From Chloroflexales bacterium (GTDB lineage Bacteria; Chloroflexota; Chloroflexia; Chloroflexales; Chloroflexaceae), in contig JAAXUL010000071.1 in NCBI GenBank assembly GCA_013336035.1, positions 1-16,236 on the forward strand: DNA of 16,236 nt, given 5' to 3'. The notes beneath the pieces were generated by a model. That model was not told the origin of the DNA. It did not search any database and was given only the letters and a program-made list of their open reading frames with translations. Position numbers and translations under genes: made by a program. Shown one piece after another: positions 1 to 6,313 of the stretch (position 1 is its first letter; every line of letters begins with the position of its first letter).

Positions 1-11
1 CGGCCCCCTGT

Positions 12-26
12 TGGCGGAAACCGCCA
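12..26. other. Small hairpin downstream of the B12-binding gene
   Basis: TGGCGG and CCGCCA pair around an AAA loop, giving six perfect base pairs. It lies 18 nt past the stop codon of the minus-strand cobalamin-binding gene, where a terminator would sit. No T-run follows on the minus strand, so a rho-independent terminator is only weakly supported. Confidence 0.25.
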
Positions 27-43
27 GCCCATCCCGCACTGGG

Positions 44-1144
44 CTATGGCCCCTCGGTCGCGGGAAAGGTGGTGCGGGCGAGGTGGTGCAGGTAGTCGCG
101 CAGCTCCTCCAGCACCCTCTGCGCCTCTGGCTCCCATGGGCGCAGCGTCTGGGCCGTGCTCACGTAGCAGTCGATCATCTGCGCGACGTGCTCGCTGGTC
201 ACGCCCCAGCGCGTGAGCACCCGTCCCGCCCACACGAACTCATCCACGAGCACCTGCTCATGCACCCACGCGGCCTGCACCGTGTCGTGCAGGGACGCAA
301 GCGCATCATACATCTGACGCTGGTGCTCACGCGCGAAATCCGTGGCGGTGGGCGGGACGGCCAGCAGCGGGATGGTATAAGTGAGCTGATCGGCGACCAG
401 GCCGAGCAGCAGCGCCCGGTTCTGGTCAAGCGTCGTGAGCACCGCGTCCCAGCGGGCCATGACCGGCAAGGGCGGCTCCCGGACGAGCGGAACCTGGCTA
501 CGAACCCATTCCACGGCCCCGATGGCATCCGGCGCCGTGCCATCAGCCCCAACCTGGCGCCACAGCCCGGAGATGCGGTGAAACGGCTGCCCGCCGACCA
601 GGAGCTTCACCGTCGCCCCGATGGGCGACTGGCGGAGCGCCTGGGCCAGCTCATACACGGGCCGGGCCTGCTTGCCGAGGGTGATGGAGACGATGACCCC
701 GGCGACGCGGTACTGCACCGCCAGCGCGACGATGGGATCCAGGGGCATGTTGGCCCCAAGGTAAAGGACATTCCAGCCATCCAGCTCCAGGCTATCCGCG
801 ACCATGCGCAGCCCCAGCTCATGAAGCTCATGGCTCATACAGGTCGCAAGGATGGTCGGCGGCCCGCTCGGCAAGGGCTTCACGATGCTCACGCACTGAT
901 CCATCACGCTGCGTGTGATCGCGGTCGCCAGATGCTCGGTGGCAACATCGATCTGGCCGCGCTCCCAGCGGCGGCCAATCTCGTAAAGTGCGGGCTGGAG
1001 CACGTCCTGGTAGAGCAGGGGCAAGGGGATGCCAGCCGCGAGCGCCTCGCGCATCAGCACGAGGGCCGTCACCCGATCGCCGGACAAGACCGCCGCCAGG
1101 TAGCTGTCGACGAGTGGTTCTCGTTGCTGCTGTAATTCGCCCAT
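44..1144 (-). CDS. Cobalamin (B12)-binding protein with CarH-type photosensor signature, no DNA-binding domain
   Basis: A 366-residue soluble protein. Residues about 5-90 form the helical cap of the B12-binding_2 type, and about 95-215 the Rossmann-type B12-binding domain. The cap carries W60, then nine residues, then E70-H71, the W(x9)EH signature known from CarH light sensors that bind adenosylcobalamin. The Rossmann part has E106-x-H108-xx-G111, the ExHxxG form of the cobalt-ligand motif, plus a V-S-I-T segment near 152-155 and G184-G185, which normally contact the nucleotide tail. Residues 225-366 are a helical C-terminal region I do not recognise. CarH has an N-terminal MerR-type DNA-binding domain; here the cap starts almost at residue 1 and I find no helix-turn-helix coding in the 450 nt upstream. 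The start has GGAG about 7 nt upstream. Likely role (inference): a light- or B12-responsive regulator acting through protein partners. It could also be a corrinoid carrier protein, but no methyltransferase gene is near. Confidence 0.85.
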   Translation of the reverse strand: MGELQQQREPLVDSYLAAVLSGDRVTALVLMREALAAGIPLPLLYQDVLQPALYEIGRRWERGQIDVATEHLATAITRSVMDQCVSIVKPLPSGPPTILATCMSHELHELGLRMVADSLELDGWNVLYLGANMPLDPIVALAVQYRVAGVIVSITLGKQARPVYELAQALRQSPIGATVKLLVGGQPFHRISGLWRQVGADGTAPDAIGAVEWVRSQVPLVREPPLPVMARWDAVLTTLDQNRALLLGLVADQLTYTIPLLAVPPTATDFAREHQRQMYDALASLHDTVQAAWVHEQVLVDEFVWAGRVLTRWGVTSEHVAQMIDCYVSTAQTLRPWEPEAQRVLEELRDYLHHLARTTFPATEGP

Positions 1145-1685
1145 GGGTCACTCCAGAGGGGTGCGCTGGAGCGGCATGCGCCATCGTGCCTGCGTGCATC
1201 ACACGCTGCGCGCCTCTGGGCTGCCTGGGATGCGAGACGTGCGCATCGGCGCCCGGTGAGGCGCACCGATGGTGCGCACCTCCACCGCGTAGAGCTCCAT
1301 AACCTTTTTCCGTAACGATCATCGCCTGGCCGGTGAGCGGCGCCCCTTGCCCCGTAGCCGGCCGGAGGGCAGGACAAGAGGTGGGACCGTCGGCGCCTTC
1401 GCTCGCGCCGACGGCCAGTTGCGGCCTCGCCCATGCGCCGTGCCCGTCTCCCTGCGCTACGCTTACCAGGCAGTGGTTATCTCCGGCGCGGTCGTCGGGC
1501 TCGACAGGATGTGCCGTAGGGTGAAGGATGGGGTGTAGCATCCATTCTACCCTGTTTGTCCATACGCTGCGTATCGCGACTATGATACTCTGCACGCCCT
1601 AAAGGGCGGCAGCTTCATCGTAGACTTCCACACGGTCGTGCGGTAGAACTTCCGCCTGGGGGGTGCTTCGCCCCGCGGCCCCGGT
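1145..1685. other. Long intergenic region without a convincing gene
   Basis: This 540-nt stretch lies upstream of the minus-strand B12-binding gene. Open frames cross it on both strands, but their translations are Arg/Pro/Ala-rich with no domain, typical of GC-rich non-coding DNA. A hairpin at 1261-1277 (GCGCACC, loop GAT, GGTGCGC) falls about 120 nt upstream of the B12 gene start and could be part of its leader or an operator. A short inverted repeat, CGCCC-TAAA-GGGCG, lies near 1597-1610. No sigma-54-type element was found in front of the B12 gene, so its promoter is unassigned. Confidence 0.5.
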
Positions 1686-1815
1686 TCAGCGGTATGGCAC
1701 CACCAGCGCGTCGCTGTAGATGCGCCCGCTCTCGCGGTTCCGGGCGTTCGCTAGCGGATGGATCTCTTCCTCAGCCGGCTGGATGAAGCGCAGCGCGCTG
1801 GTGTGTTGCCCTAGA
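1686..1815 (-). pseudogene. Possible C-terminal gene remnant
   Basis: The last 40 or so codons of a minus-strand frame ending at 1686 read like a real protein tail: mixed polar and charged residues including R-F-I-Q-P-A-E-E-E-I-H-P-L and a final S-D-A-L-V-V-P-Y-R. The same frame further upstream becomes a Pro/Arg/Thr-rich run that overlaps the neighbouring membrane-protein gene and looks non-coding. There is no start codon or ribosome binding site near the point where the good sequence begins. I cannot name a family. It may be the leftover end of a decayed gene, or chance composition. Confidence 0.25.
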
Positions 1816-1917
1816 GTCGAGTCGCTCGGACACGGTGGCGATCTCCGCGCCGAGCGACTTCCCGCCGCATCGTGTTCGCCGGCCTGGTGGGGGGCGCCGA
1901 AGATCGCCCCCGCCTGA

Positions 1918-2322
1918 TCAGAGCGGGGCGCGCGGGGGGTGTGAGGCGCTGGTGGACGGGGCGTCGCTGTCGGGCTCGACGTCGGGCGCCTGGGCGGCGT
2001 CGGCCGGGCGCACAGATCGGCTGGGGGCCTGGCGCATCTGTTGCCTCCCATGAACCTCGCGCTCGACCGCGTCAGTGGCAGGGTCGGGAGCCATGGCCTC
2101 GGCCGTTTGCGCCCGCTCGTGCACTTCAGCCACGGCCTGCCGGTCGGCGCCGCTCTGGGGCGTCTCAGGGTACGAGCTGTCGGTCTCCTCGTTCAAGCGG
2201 CCACGGCGGAACTGGGCCACCGCCCATACGCCGATCACATAGATGACCCCGGCCAGGATCAGCACGAGCAGTAGCCCCAGTATGATCGAGCCGACGCTTG
2301 GATTGAGGGCATTTGAGTCCAT
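1918..2322 (-). CDS. Small single-span membrane protein with a long acidic/polar tail
   Basis: A 134-residue protein I do not recognise. One hydrophobic helix spans residues about 11-37, followed by R39-R40 and R42, so the roughly 95-residue Glu/Asp/Ala/Pro-rich, presumably disordered tail is likely cytoplasmic (inference from the positive-inside rule). The start at 2322 is chosen over an upstream in-frame one at 2508 because AAGGAGG lies 7 nt before it and the hydrophobic helix begins right after; the extra 62 residues of the longer frame are Arg/Gln-rich and unlike a signal. A sigma-54-type element lies 89 nt upstream (2412-2426). The gene is divergent from the secreted protein at 2610, and both look separately promoted. 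A membrane-anchored scaffold or stress protein is possible, but no function can be assigned. Confidence 0.75.
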   Translation of the reverse strand: MDSNALNPSVGSIILGLLLVLILAGVIYVIGVWAVAQFRRGRLNEETDSSYPETPQSGADRQAVAEVHERAQTAEAMAPDPATDAVEREVHGRQQMRQAPSRSVRPADAAQAPDVEPDSDAPSTSASHPPRAPL

Positions 2323-2411
2323 CGCGAACCTCCTTGTACGCTGCGGCCGCGCCCAGCGCCCGGTCGCTCCGGCAGGGCGCCGGCGGGCCTCCTGCGCAAG
2401 ACGACTGGATA

Positions 2412-2426
2412 GCACAGGGTATGCCA
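2412..2426 (-). promoter_or_regulatory. Sigma-54-type -24/-12 promoter of the 134-aa membrane protein (variant)
   Basis: Read on the minus strand: TGGCAT-ACCCT-GTGC. The GG at -24 and GC at -12 are at exact spacing; it differs from TGGCAC-N5-TTGC at one position in each half. It lies 89 nt upstream of the start at 2322. On its own this would be weak; it is supported by six similar elements before other genes in the window. Confidence 0.5.
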
Positions 2427-2511
2427 GTGTCGGCGCGCGGCCTTGCTGACGTGCTCGGCCTGAAACCTGGCACCTGCACCCTTGCCTTAGCGCGATACAG
2501 ATCGTCAAGTG

Positions 2512-2527
2512 GCGCCAGGTCTGGCGC
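2512..2527. promoter_or_regulatory. Perfect dyad just upstream of a sigma-54-type promoter
   Basis: GCGCCAG and CTGGCGC are exact inverted repeats separated by GT. The dyad ends 15 nt before the -24 element at 2543, in the divergent region between the two small envelope genes. A 16-bp palindrome of this kind is typical of a dimeric repressor or activator site, but the regulator is unknown and this is inference from symmetry alone. Confidence 0.4.
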
Positions 2528-2542
2528 TGAAAAGTGATTAGT

Positions 2543-2557
2543 TGGCACAGGCATTGC
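2543..2557 (+). promoter_or_regulatory. Sigma-54-type -24/-12 promoter of the Ala/Thr-rich secreted protein
   Basis: TGGCACAGGCATTGC is a perfect match to the TGGCAC-N5-TTGC core of RpoN promoters. It ends 52 nt before the ATG at 2610, leaving room for a start site near 2569. The same 15-mer, base for base, recurs at 11785-11799 before another membrane-protein gene. Confidence 0.75.
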
Positions 2558-2609
2558 CTGAAGAGAGGTTGCGGGAAGTGCCCGCTCGTATCGGAGGAGG
2601 CGTAAGCAT

Positions 2610-3014
2610 ATGGATAGGGAGGGTATCATGCGCAAGGCCCTTAGCATTGGGAGTCTCATCGCCGCGATCGCGCTGCTCACAGCGCTCTCGTTCAGCTTCT
2701 CGGATGGTGTCTACGCCCAGGGCGGCACCGCCACCCCGGCCGCCACGGCCACCCCGGCCACCACCGCCACGGCCCAGGCGGCCACCACCACAGCGGAGCC
2801 AGACGCCACAGCCTCGCCGGCCGCCACTACCACGGCGCCGAGCGCCACAGCCTCGCCGGCCACCACGGCCACCACCACAAGCCCCGCCACTCTGCCGAGC
2901 ACTGCCGAGGGTGACCCCATGCTCCCAGGCTTTGTCTTCCCGCTGGCCCTGGCGATCCTGGCCGGCGCAGTGCTGTTCTTCTCACTGGCAGCCCGCCGGA
3001 ATGTTGAGCGGTAG
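2610..3014 (+). CDS. Secreted Ala/Thr-rich surface protein with sortase-like C-terminal anchor
   Basis: A 134-residue exported protein. Residues 1-36 form a signal peptide (basic start, hydrophobic core 11-29, likely cleavage after the V-Y-A at 34-36). Residues about 37-95 are a low-complexity Ala/Thr/Pro stalk with repeated A-T-P-A and A-T-A-S-P units, plausible for O-glycosylation. The C-terminus has L95-P-S-T-A99, a hydrophobic span at about 107-126, and R129-R130, the order of a cell-wall sorting signal; the fifth residue is Ala where classical sortase substrates have Gly. The start at 2610 has GGAGGAGG 9 nt upstream; a second ATG at 2628 with AGGGAGGG close by would give a more compact signal peptide and cannot be excluded. 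Driven by the sigma-54-type element at 2543. If not sortase-anchored it would be held by the C-terminal helix. Confidence 0.8.
   Translation: MDREGIMRKALSIGSLIAAIALLTALSFSFSDGVYAQGGTATPAATATPATTATAQAATTTAEPDATASPAATTTAPSATASPATTATTTSPATLPSTAEGDPMLPGFVFPLALAILAGAVLFFSLAARRNVER
2730..2885 (+). repeat. Degenerate Ala/Thr-coding repeat within the surface-protein stalk
   Basis: GCC/ACC-rich codons repeat in short units across the stalk. The clearest copy pair is an identical 18-mer beginning GCCACAGCCTCG at 2805-2822 and 2844-2861, a 39-nt period. Such tracts can expand or contract by slippage, so stalk length may vary between strains. Confidence 0.6.
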
Positions 3015-3091
3015 GACGCAGCGCCTGCTCGCCGCCTCTGCCAGCTTAGCGCGCCGCTAGGCGGCGGCGTGGAGACGCCAGGCAGATCATA

Positions 3092-3115
3092 AGGGCGCCC
3101 AATGTGGGGCGCCCT
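3092..3115 (+). terminator. Hairpin after the surface-protein gene
   Basis: AGGGCGCCC pairs with GGGCGCCCT (nine base pairs) around AATGTG, 78 nt past the stop codon at 3014 and before the promoter of the next gene. No T-run follows, so it may be a non-canonical terminator or a 3'-end stabiliser. Confidence 0.45.
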
Positions 3116-3155
3116 CGCTGTACGCCCAGGCGGCCGCTGTAGCGCACTGATCCGC

Positions 3156-3170
3156 TGGCACGCTCCGTGC
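3156..3170 (+). promoter_or_regulatory. Sigma-54-type -24/-12 promoter of the GH13 glucosidase
   Basis: TGGCAC-GCTCC-GTGC: the -24 half is perfect, including the G that follows TGGCAC in the extended consensus, and the -12 half differs from TTGC at one base while keeping GC. It ends 40 nt before the ATG at 3211, the shortest leader of the set. Confidence 0.65.
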
Positions 3171-3210
3171 ATGCTCCCAGGTGGTTTTTCATACACGCAA
3201 GGAGCATACA

Positions 3211-4839
3211 ATGGCGACTGAGCGGGAGACGAGCGCGGGCGAGACATCAACCATCGATCAGGCGCTGCCCTGGTGGCAGCGGGGGGTGATCTACCAGATC
3301 TGGGTGCGCTCGTTCTACGATACCGACGGCAACGGCCAGGGCGACCTGCCCGGCGTGATCGCTAAGCTCGACTATCTCCGGTGGCTTGGCGCGGACGTGA
3401 TCTGGCTCTCGCCAGTCTTCCCCTCGCCAATGATCGAGTCCGGCTACGATATCTCCGACTACACCGGCGTCCACGAGCTCTTCGGCACGCTGGACGATAT
3501 GGACAACCTTCTCGCAGAGGCCCACGCCCGCGGACTCAAAATTATCCTCGACTTCGTCCCTAGCCACACCTCCGACAGCCACCCCTGGTTTATCGAGTCG
3601 CGCTCCAGCCGGGACAATCCGAAGCGCGGCTGGTATCTCTGGGCCGACCCGCGCGAGGATGGCTCCCCGCCCACCAACTGGGTCGGCTGCTTTGGCGGCA
3701 GCGCCTGGACCTACGACAAAGAGACGGGCCAGTACTACGAGCACGCCTTCCTACCCCAGCAGCCCGACCTCAACTGGCGTAACCCCGAGGTGCGCGATGC
3801 CGTGCTCGCCGCTATGCGCTTCTGGCTCGATCGGGGCGTCGACGGCTTTCGCATGGACGCGATCTGGCATATCATCAAGGACGACCAGCTCCGCGACAAC
3901 CCGCCCAACCCCGACTACACCCCCGACCTGCCGCCCGACAACCTGCTGATCGCCACGTTCACCCGCGACCAGCCCGAGGTGATGGACGTGATCGCCACGA
4001 TGCGCGACACCGTTGACGCCTACGACGACCGCATCCTCAGCGGCGAGCTCTACCTCGACCTCGAGCGCATGCGCGCCTACTATGGCACCTCCGAGCGCCC
4101 TCTGCTCCACATGCCCTTCAACCTCCAGCTCTCGGTGGTGGAGTGGTCTGCCGACATCGTCGGCCCCTACGTAGACGCCTACATGGCCATGATCCCCGAG
4201 TGGGGCTGGCCGAACTGGGCGATCAGCACCCACGACTCGCGGCGCATCGCCGACCGCGCCGGCCAGAGCCAGGCCCGCGTCGCCGCCATGCTACTCCTCA
4301 CCCTGCGCGGCACGCCCACCATCTACTACGGCGACGAGATCGGCATGCCCGGCGCCGAGGTGCCCCGCGACCAGATCACCGACCCGCGCGAGCTGCTCTA
4401 CCCCTACCTTGGGCTCGGTCGCGACCCCGCCCGCACCCCGATGCAGTGGGATGATCAACCCGGCGGCGGCTTCTCGCAGGGCGAGCCCTGGCTCCCCCTC
4501 GCCGACGACTACCAGGCGCACAATGTCGCCCAGCAGAGCGACGACCCCTGCTCCACGCTCACCCTCTACCGCCGCCTGATCGAGCTGCGCCGCTCCACCC
4601 CCGCCCTCGTCGCCGGAGGCTACCGGACGGTGCACAGCGACGAGCGGGCCCTCGTGTTTGAGCGCTTCCACGGCGGCGAGCGCTTCTTCGTCGCCCTGAA
4701 CTTCGCCGCCGAGCCCTACACCCTCAGCGTCGACGGCGCCGCGAGCATCGTGCTCTCGACCCACCTCGACCGCAATGGCGATCGGGTGGAGGGGAGCTAC
4801 GAGTTGCGGGGCGGTGAGGGCCTGATACTGCGACTTTAG
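3211..4839 (+). CDS. GH13 alpha-glucosidase (oligo-1,6-glucosidase / alpha-amylase family)
   Basis: A 542-residue cytoplasmic enzyme without signal peptide, expected to hydrolyse alpha-glucosidic bonds in short malto- or isomalto-oligosaccharides, or to transfer glucosyl units. The (beta/alpha)8 barrel covers about 22-440 and an all-beta C domain about 450-542. Visible motifs: a D37-T-D-G-N-G-Q-G-D45 calcium-type loop, region I D-F-V-P-S-H119, region V Q184-P-D-L-N, region II G-F-R-M-D216 (nucleophile), region III G-E279-L-Y (acid/base) and region IV T-H-D342 (transition-state stabiliser). Region I has Ser, and region IV Thr, where relatives usually have Asn. The QPDLN segment points to the oligo-1,6-glucosidase/alpha-glucosidase branch; exact substrate specificity cannot be read. 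The ATG at 3211 is preferred over an in-frame GTG at 3181 because AAGGAG lies 6 nt before it and the 3181 site is 11 nt after the -12 element, so it would be at or before the transcription start. No maltose or trehalose genes adjoin it. Confidence 0.92.
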   Translation: MATERETSAGETSTIDQALPWWQRGVIYQIWVRSFYDTDGNGQGDLPGVIAKLDYLRWLGADVIWLSPVFPSPMIESGYDISDYTGVHELFGTLDDMDNLLAEAHARGLKIILDFVPSHTSDSHPWFIESRSSRDNPKRGWYLWADPREDGSPPTNWVGCFGGSAWTYDKETGQYYEHAFLPQQPDLNWRNPEVRDAVLAAMRFWLDRGVDGFRMDAIWHIIKDDQLRDNPPNPDYTPDLPPDNLLIATFTRDQPEVMDVIATMRDTVDAYDDRILSGELYLDLERMRAYYGTSERPLLHMPFNLQLSVVEWSADIVGPYVDAYMAMIPEWGWPNWAISTHDSRRIADRAGQSQARVAAMLLLTLRGTPTIYYGDEIGMPGAEVPRDQITDPRELLYPYLGLGRDPARTPMQWDDQPGGGFSQGEPWLPLADDYQAHNVAQQSDDPCSTLTLYRRLIELRRSTPALVAGGYRTVHSDERALVFERFHGGERFFVALNFAAEPYTLSVDGAASIVLSTHLDRNGDRVEGSYELRGGEGLILRL

Positions 4840-4860
4840 GGCAGCGTATAGCCCACCAGA

Positions 4861-4895
4861 CGTCCCTCGGCGCGTGCGCCGAGGGACGCCATTTT
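4861..4895 (+). terminator. Strong rho-independent terminator between convergent genes
   Basis: A perfect 13-bp stem (CGTCCCTCGGCGC / GCGCCGAGGGACG) with a GT centre spans 4861-4888 and is followed by ATTTTC. It lies 21 nt after the glucosidase stop. The T-run is on the plus strand, so it best terminates the glucosidase, but the stem can also block read-through from the converging glycosyltransferase gene. Confidence 0.85.
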
Positions 4896-4904
4896 CACCC
4901 GCGC

Positions 4905-6053
4905 TCAGGCCTCAAGGGAACGACTGGCAACGCCCATCGCGCTAAGTACGCTCTCCGCGATGTCGAGGGCGGCCTGGGGGCGCCCGATCAGGCGGGCCTG
5001 ACGACCCATCAGCGCCAGGCGCTCGGGCTGGCTCAGCAGGTAGAGGGCCGCCGCCGGCACCGTCTCGGGCATGCGCAGCTGGATGCCGGCGCCCGCGCCG
5101 GCCACCACATCGGCGTTCCACTCCTCCTGGCCCGGAACGGGGTCGATGATCACCATGGGCGTGCCGCGGGCCATCACCTCGCTGACGATCAGCCCCCCGG
5201 CTTTGCTGATTACCAGGTCGCTCGCCGCAATCAGGTCGTCTACGTGGTCCACCTTGCCGTAGCGGCGCAGGCCCATAAATGGTCCGTCGCCCAGATCGGC
5301 CAGGGCCGCCTCCAGCTGCTCGTTGCGGCCCGCCACAACCACCAGCACCCCCGGGGTACCGCCGTCGAGCATCTGCGTGACCATCAGGCGCACGCGCTCG
5401 GCGTCGATGCCGCCGCCGAAGAGCGTGATCACCGGGCGGTCGCGGGGCAGCTGGTAGCGCTCGCGCAGCGCCGCCGGCTCCTTCGGCTCGGTGATCTCTA
5501 GCCCCACGGGGATGCCCGTCACGCCGATCCGCGCATCGGGCACGCCTCGCAGCATAAGCCCCCGGCGCGTAAACTCGCTGGGCACAAAGTAGCGGTCCAC
5601 ATCCGGTACGAGCCACGAGCTGTGGGCCATATAGTCAGTGATCACCACATACAGCGGCTGGGGCAGCGTGCCGATCTGCTTGTTGTGGGCCAGAATATGC
5701 CCCGGCACCGGGTGGACCGAGATGACCGCCTCGGGCCGCAGGTCCGCCACCAGCTGCTCGAACTGGCTCAGGAAGGGCCGCTCGAGGCTGGTCAGCAGGC
5801 GGTTGCCGCTGAAGGCCTCCTCAACATCGGTGGTGTCGCTCTGGTCGTACAGCAGCTTGTAGAGCTGCGGGGTGCGCTGGCTGGTCTGCTTGAAGTACTG
5901 GTTGAGGGCCGCGCGCATGATCGGGTTGGCGTAGTCGAGCACATCGACCACGACGGCGTCGCGCTCGTGGCGGCGAAATGCCTCGCTCAGGGCCGCAGCC
6001 GCGCTGGCGTGGCCAGTGCCGAGAGAAGCGTGGACAATCAGGATGCCGGGCAT
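4905..6053 (-). CDS. MGDG synthase / UgtP-like GT28 diacylglycerol glycosyltransferase
   Basis: A 382-residue GT-B fold glycosyltransferase of the family that moves a sugar from a UDP-sugar to diacylglycerol, making membrane glycolipids at the inner membrane face. The N-terminal domain (about 1-170) opens with a Rossmann strand and S10-L-G-T-G-H15, the family's SxGxGH acceptor-side motif, and has E-A-V-I-S-V-H-P near 108-115. The C-terminal nucleotide-sugar domain (about 180-375) has F-G-G-G at 212-215, K284-A-G-G287 followed by E292, and P307-G-Q-E310 with N313, the conserved donor-binding signature. No membrane helix; peripheral association is expected. Whether the sugar is galactose or glucose cannot be read. 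Start at 6053 has AAGGAG about 6 nt upstream, and a sigma-54-type element (6118-6132) lies 64 nt upstream. It is divergent from the hybrid kinase, whose own promoter is 58 nt further on. Confidence 0.9.
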   Translation of the reverse strand: MPGILIVHASLGTGHASAAAALSEAFRRHERDAVVVDVLDYANPIMRAALNQYFKQTSQRTPQLYKLLYDQSDTTDVEEAFSGNRLLTSLERPFLSQFEQLVADLRPEAVISVHPVPGHILAHNKQIGTLPQPLYVVITDYMAHSSWLVPDVDRYFVPSEFTRRGLMLRGVPDARIGVTGIPVGLEITEPKEPAALRERYQLPRDRPVITLFGGGIDAERVRLMVTQMLDGGTPGVLVVVAGRNEQLEAALADLGDGPFMGLRRYGKVDHVDDLIAASDLVISKAGGLIVSEVMARGTPMVIIDPVPGQEEWNADVVAGAGAGIQLRMPETVPAAALYLLSQPERLALMGRQARLIGRPQAALDIAESVLSAMGVASRSLEA

Positions 6054-6078
6054 AATCGCTCCTTAATGGCGGCGCAGG

Positions 6079-6098
6079 GCGCGGGCCGGCGCCCGCGC
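6079..6098 (-). other. GC-only hairpin in the 5' leader of the glycosyltransferase mRNA
   Basis: GCGCGGGC and GCCCGCGC pair perfectly (8 bp) around a CGGC loop, between the predicted transcription start (near 6106 on the minus strand) and the ribosome binding site. It could shape translation or mRNA stability. No riboswitch class is recognised. Confidence 0.4.
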
Positions 6099-6117
6099 TA
6101 TCGCCATGCGTGGCCTG

Positions 6118-6132
6118 GCAAGAAGCGTGCCG
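6118..6132 (-). promoter_or_regulatory. Sigma-54-type -24/-12 promoter of the glycosyltransferase
   Basis: On the minus strand: CGGCAC-GCTTC-TTGC. The only departure from the TGGCAC-N5-TTGC core is the first base; the extended G after GGCAC is present too. It sits 64 nt upstream of the start at 6053. With the element at 6190-6204 it forms a divergent promoter pair. Confidence 0.65.
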
Positions 6133-6189
6133 CCTGCCTCACCTGCTCGTTGCTGAGCTGATGCGCCCTGATCGCTGGGCCTGACGAGG

Positions 6190-6204
6190 TGGCACAAGTC
6201 TTGC
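6190..6204 (+). promoter_or_regulatory. Sigma-54-type -24/-12 promoter of the hybrid histidine kinase
   Basis: TGGCACAAGTCTTGC is a perfect TGGCAC-N5-TTGC match with a spacer unlike the other sites. It ends 109 nt before the ATG at 6314, giving a leader of about 100 nt. Confidence 0.7.
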
Positions 6205-6313
6205 TGAATGCAGGGTAGCGGGGAGGTGTAATCCTGCGGCGTCGTCACAGGGTTGCACCAGTTGATCATGCAGAGAAGGCTGTGGGTGATCTCGTCGCGG
6301 AGGGCGCTGTACT

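Noticed and set aside
11..1135. Long plus-strand open frame (374 codons) opposite the B12-binding gene
   Set aside because: It mirrors the minus-strand gene, is rich in His/Arg/Gly/Gln without a domain, and has no ribosome binding site; the minus-strand product has clear family motifs.
828..1595. Minus-strand open frame of 255 codons that could supply a missing N-terminal DNA-binding domain for the B12-binding protein
   Set aside because: I looked for a helix-turn-helix or MerR-like segment and found none. The translation is Arg/Ala/Pro/His-rich and overlaps the real gene out of frame.
1695..1709. TGGCAC-CACCA-GCGC on the plus strand, GG and GC correctly spaced
   Set aside because: The -12 half is poor (GCGC) and no plus-strand gene follows for several hundred nt; taken as chance.
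2468..2485. TGGCAC followed by TTGC upstream of the surface-protein gene
   Set aside because: The halves are 8 nt apart instead of 5; sigma-54 spacing is strict. A perfect site lies 75 nt downstream.
2711..3250. Minus-strand open frame with long Val/Ala runs resembling a membrane protein
   Set aside because: The runs are the complement of the Ala/Thr codon repeats of the plus-strand surface protein, not a real hydrophobic protein.
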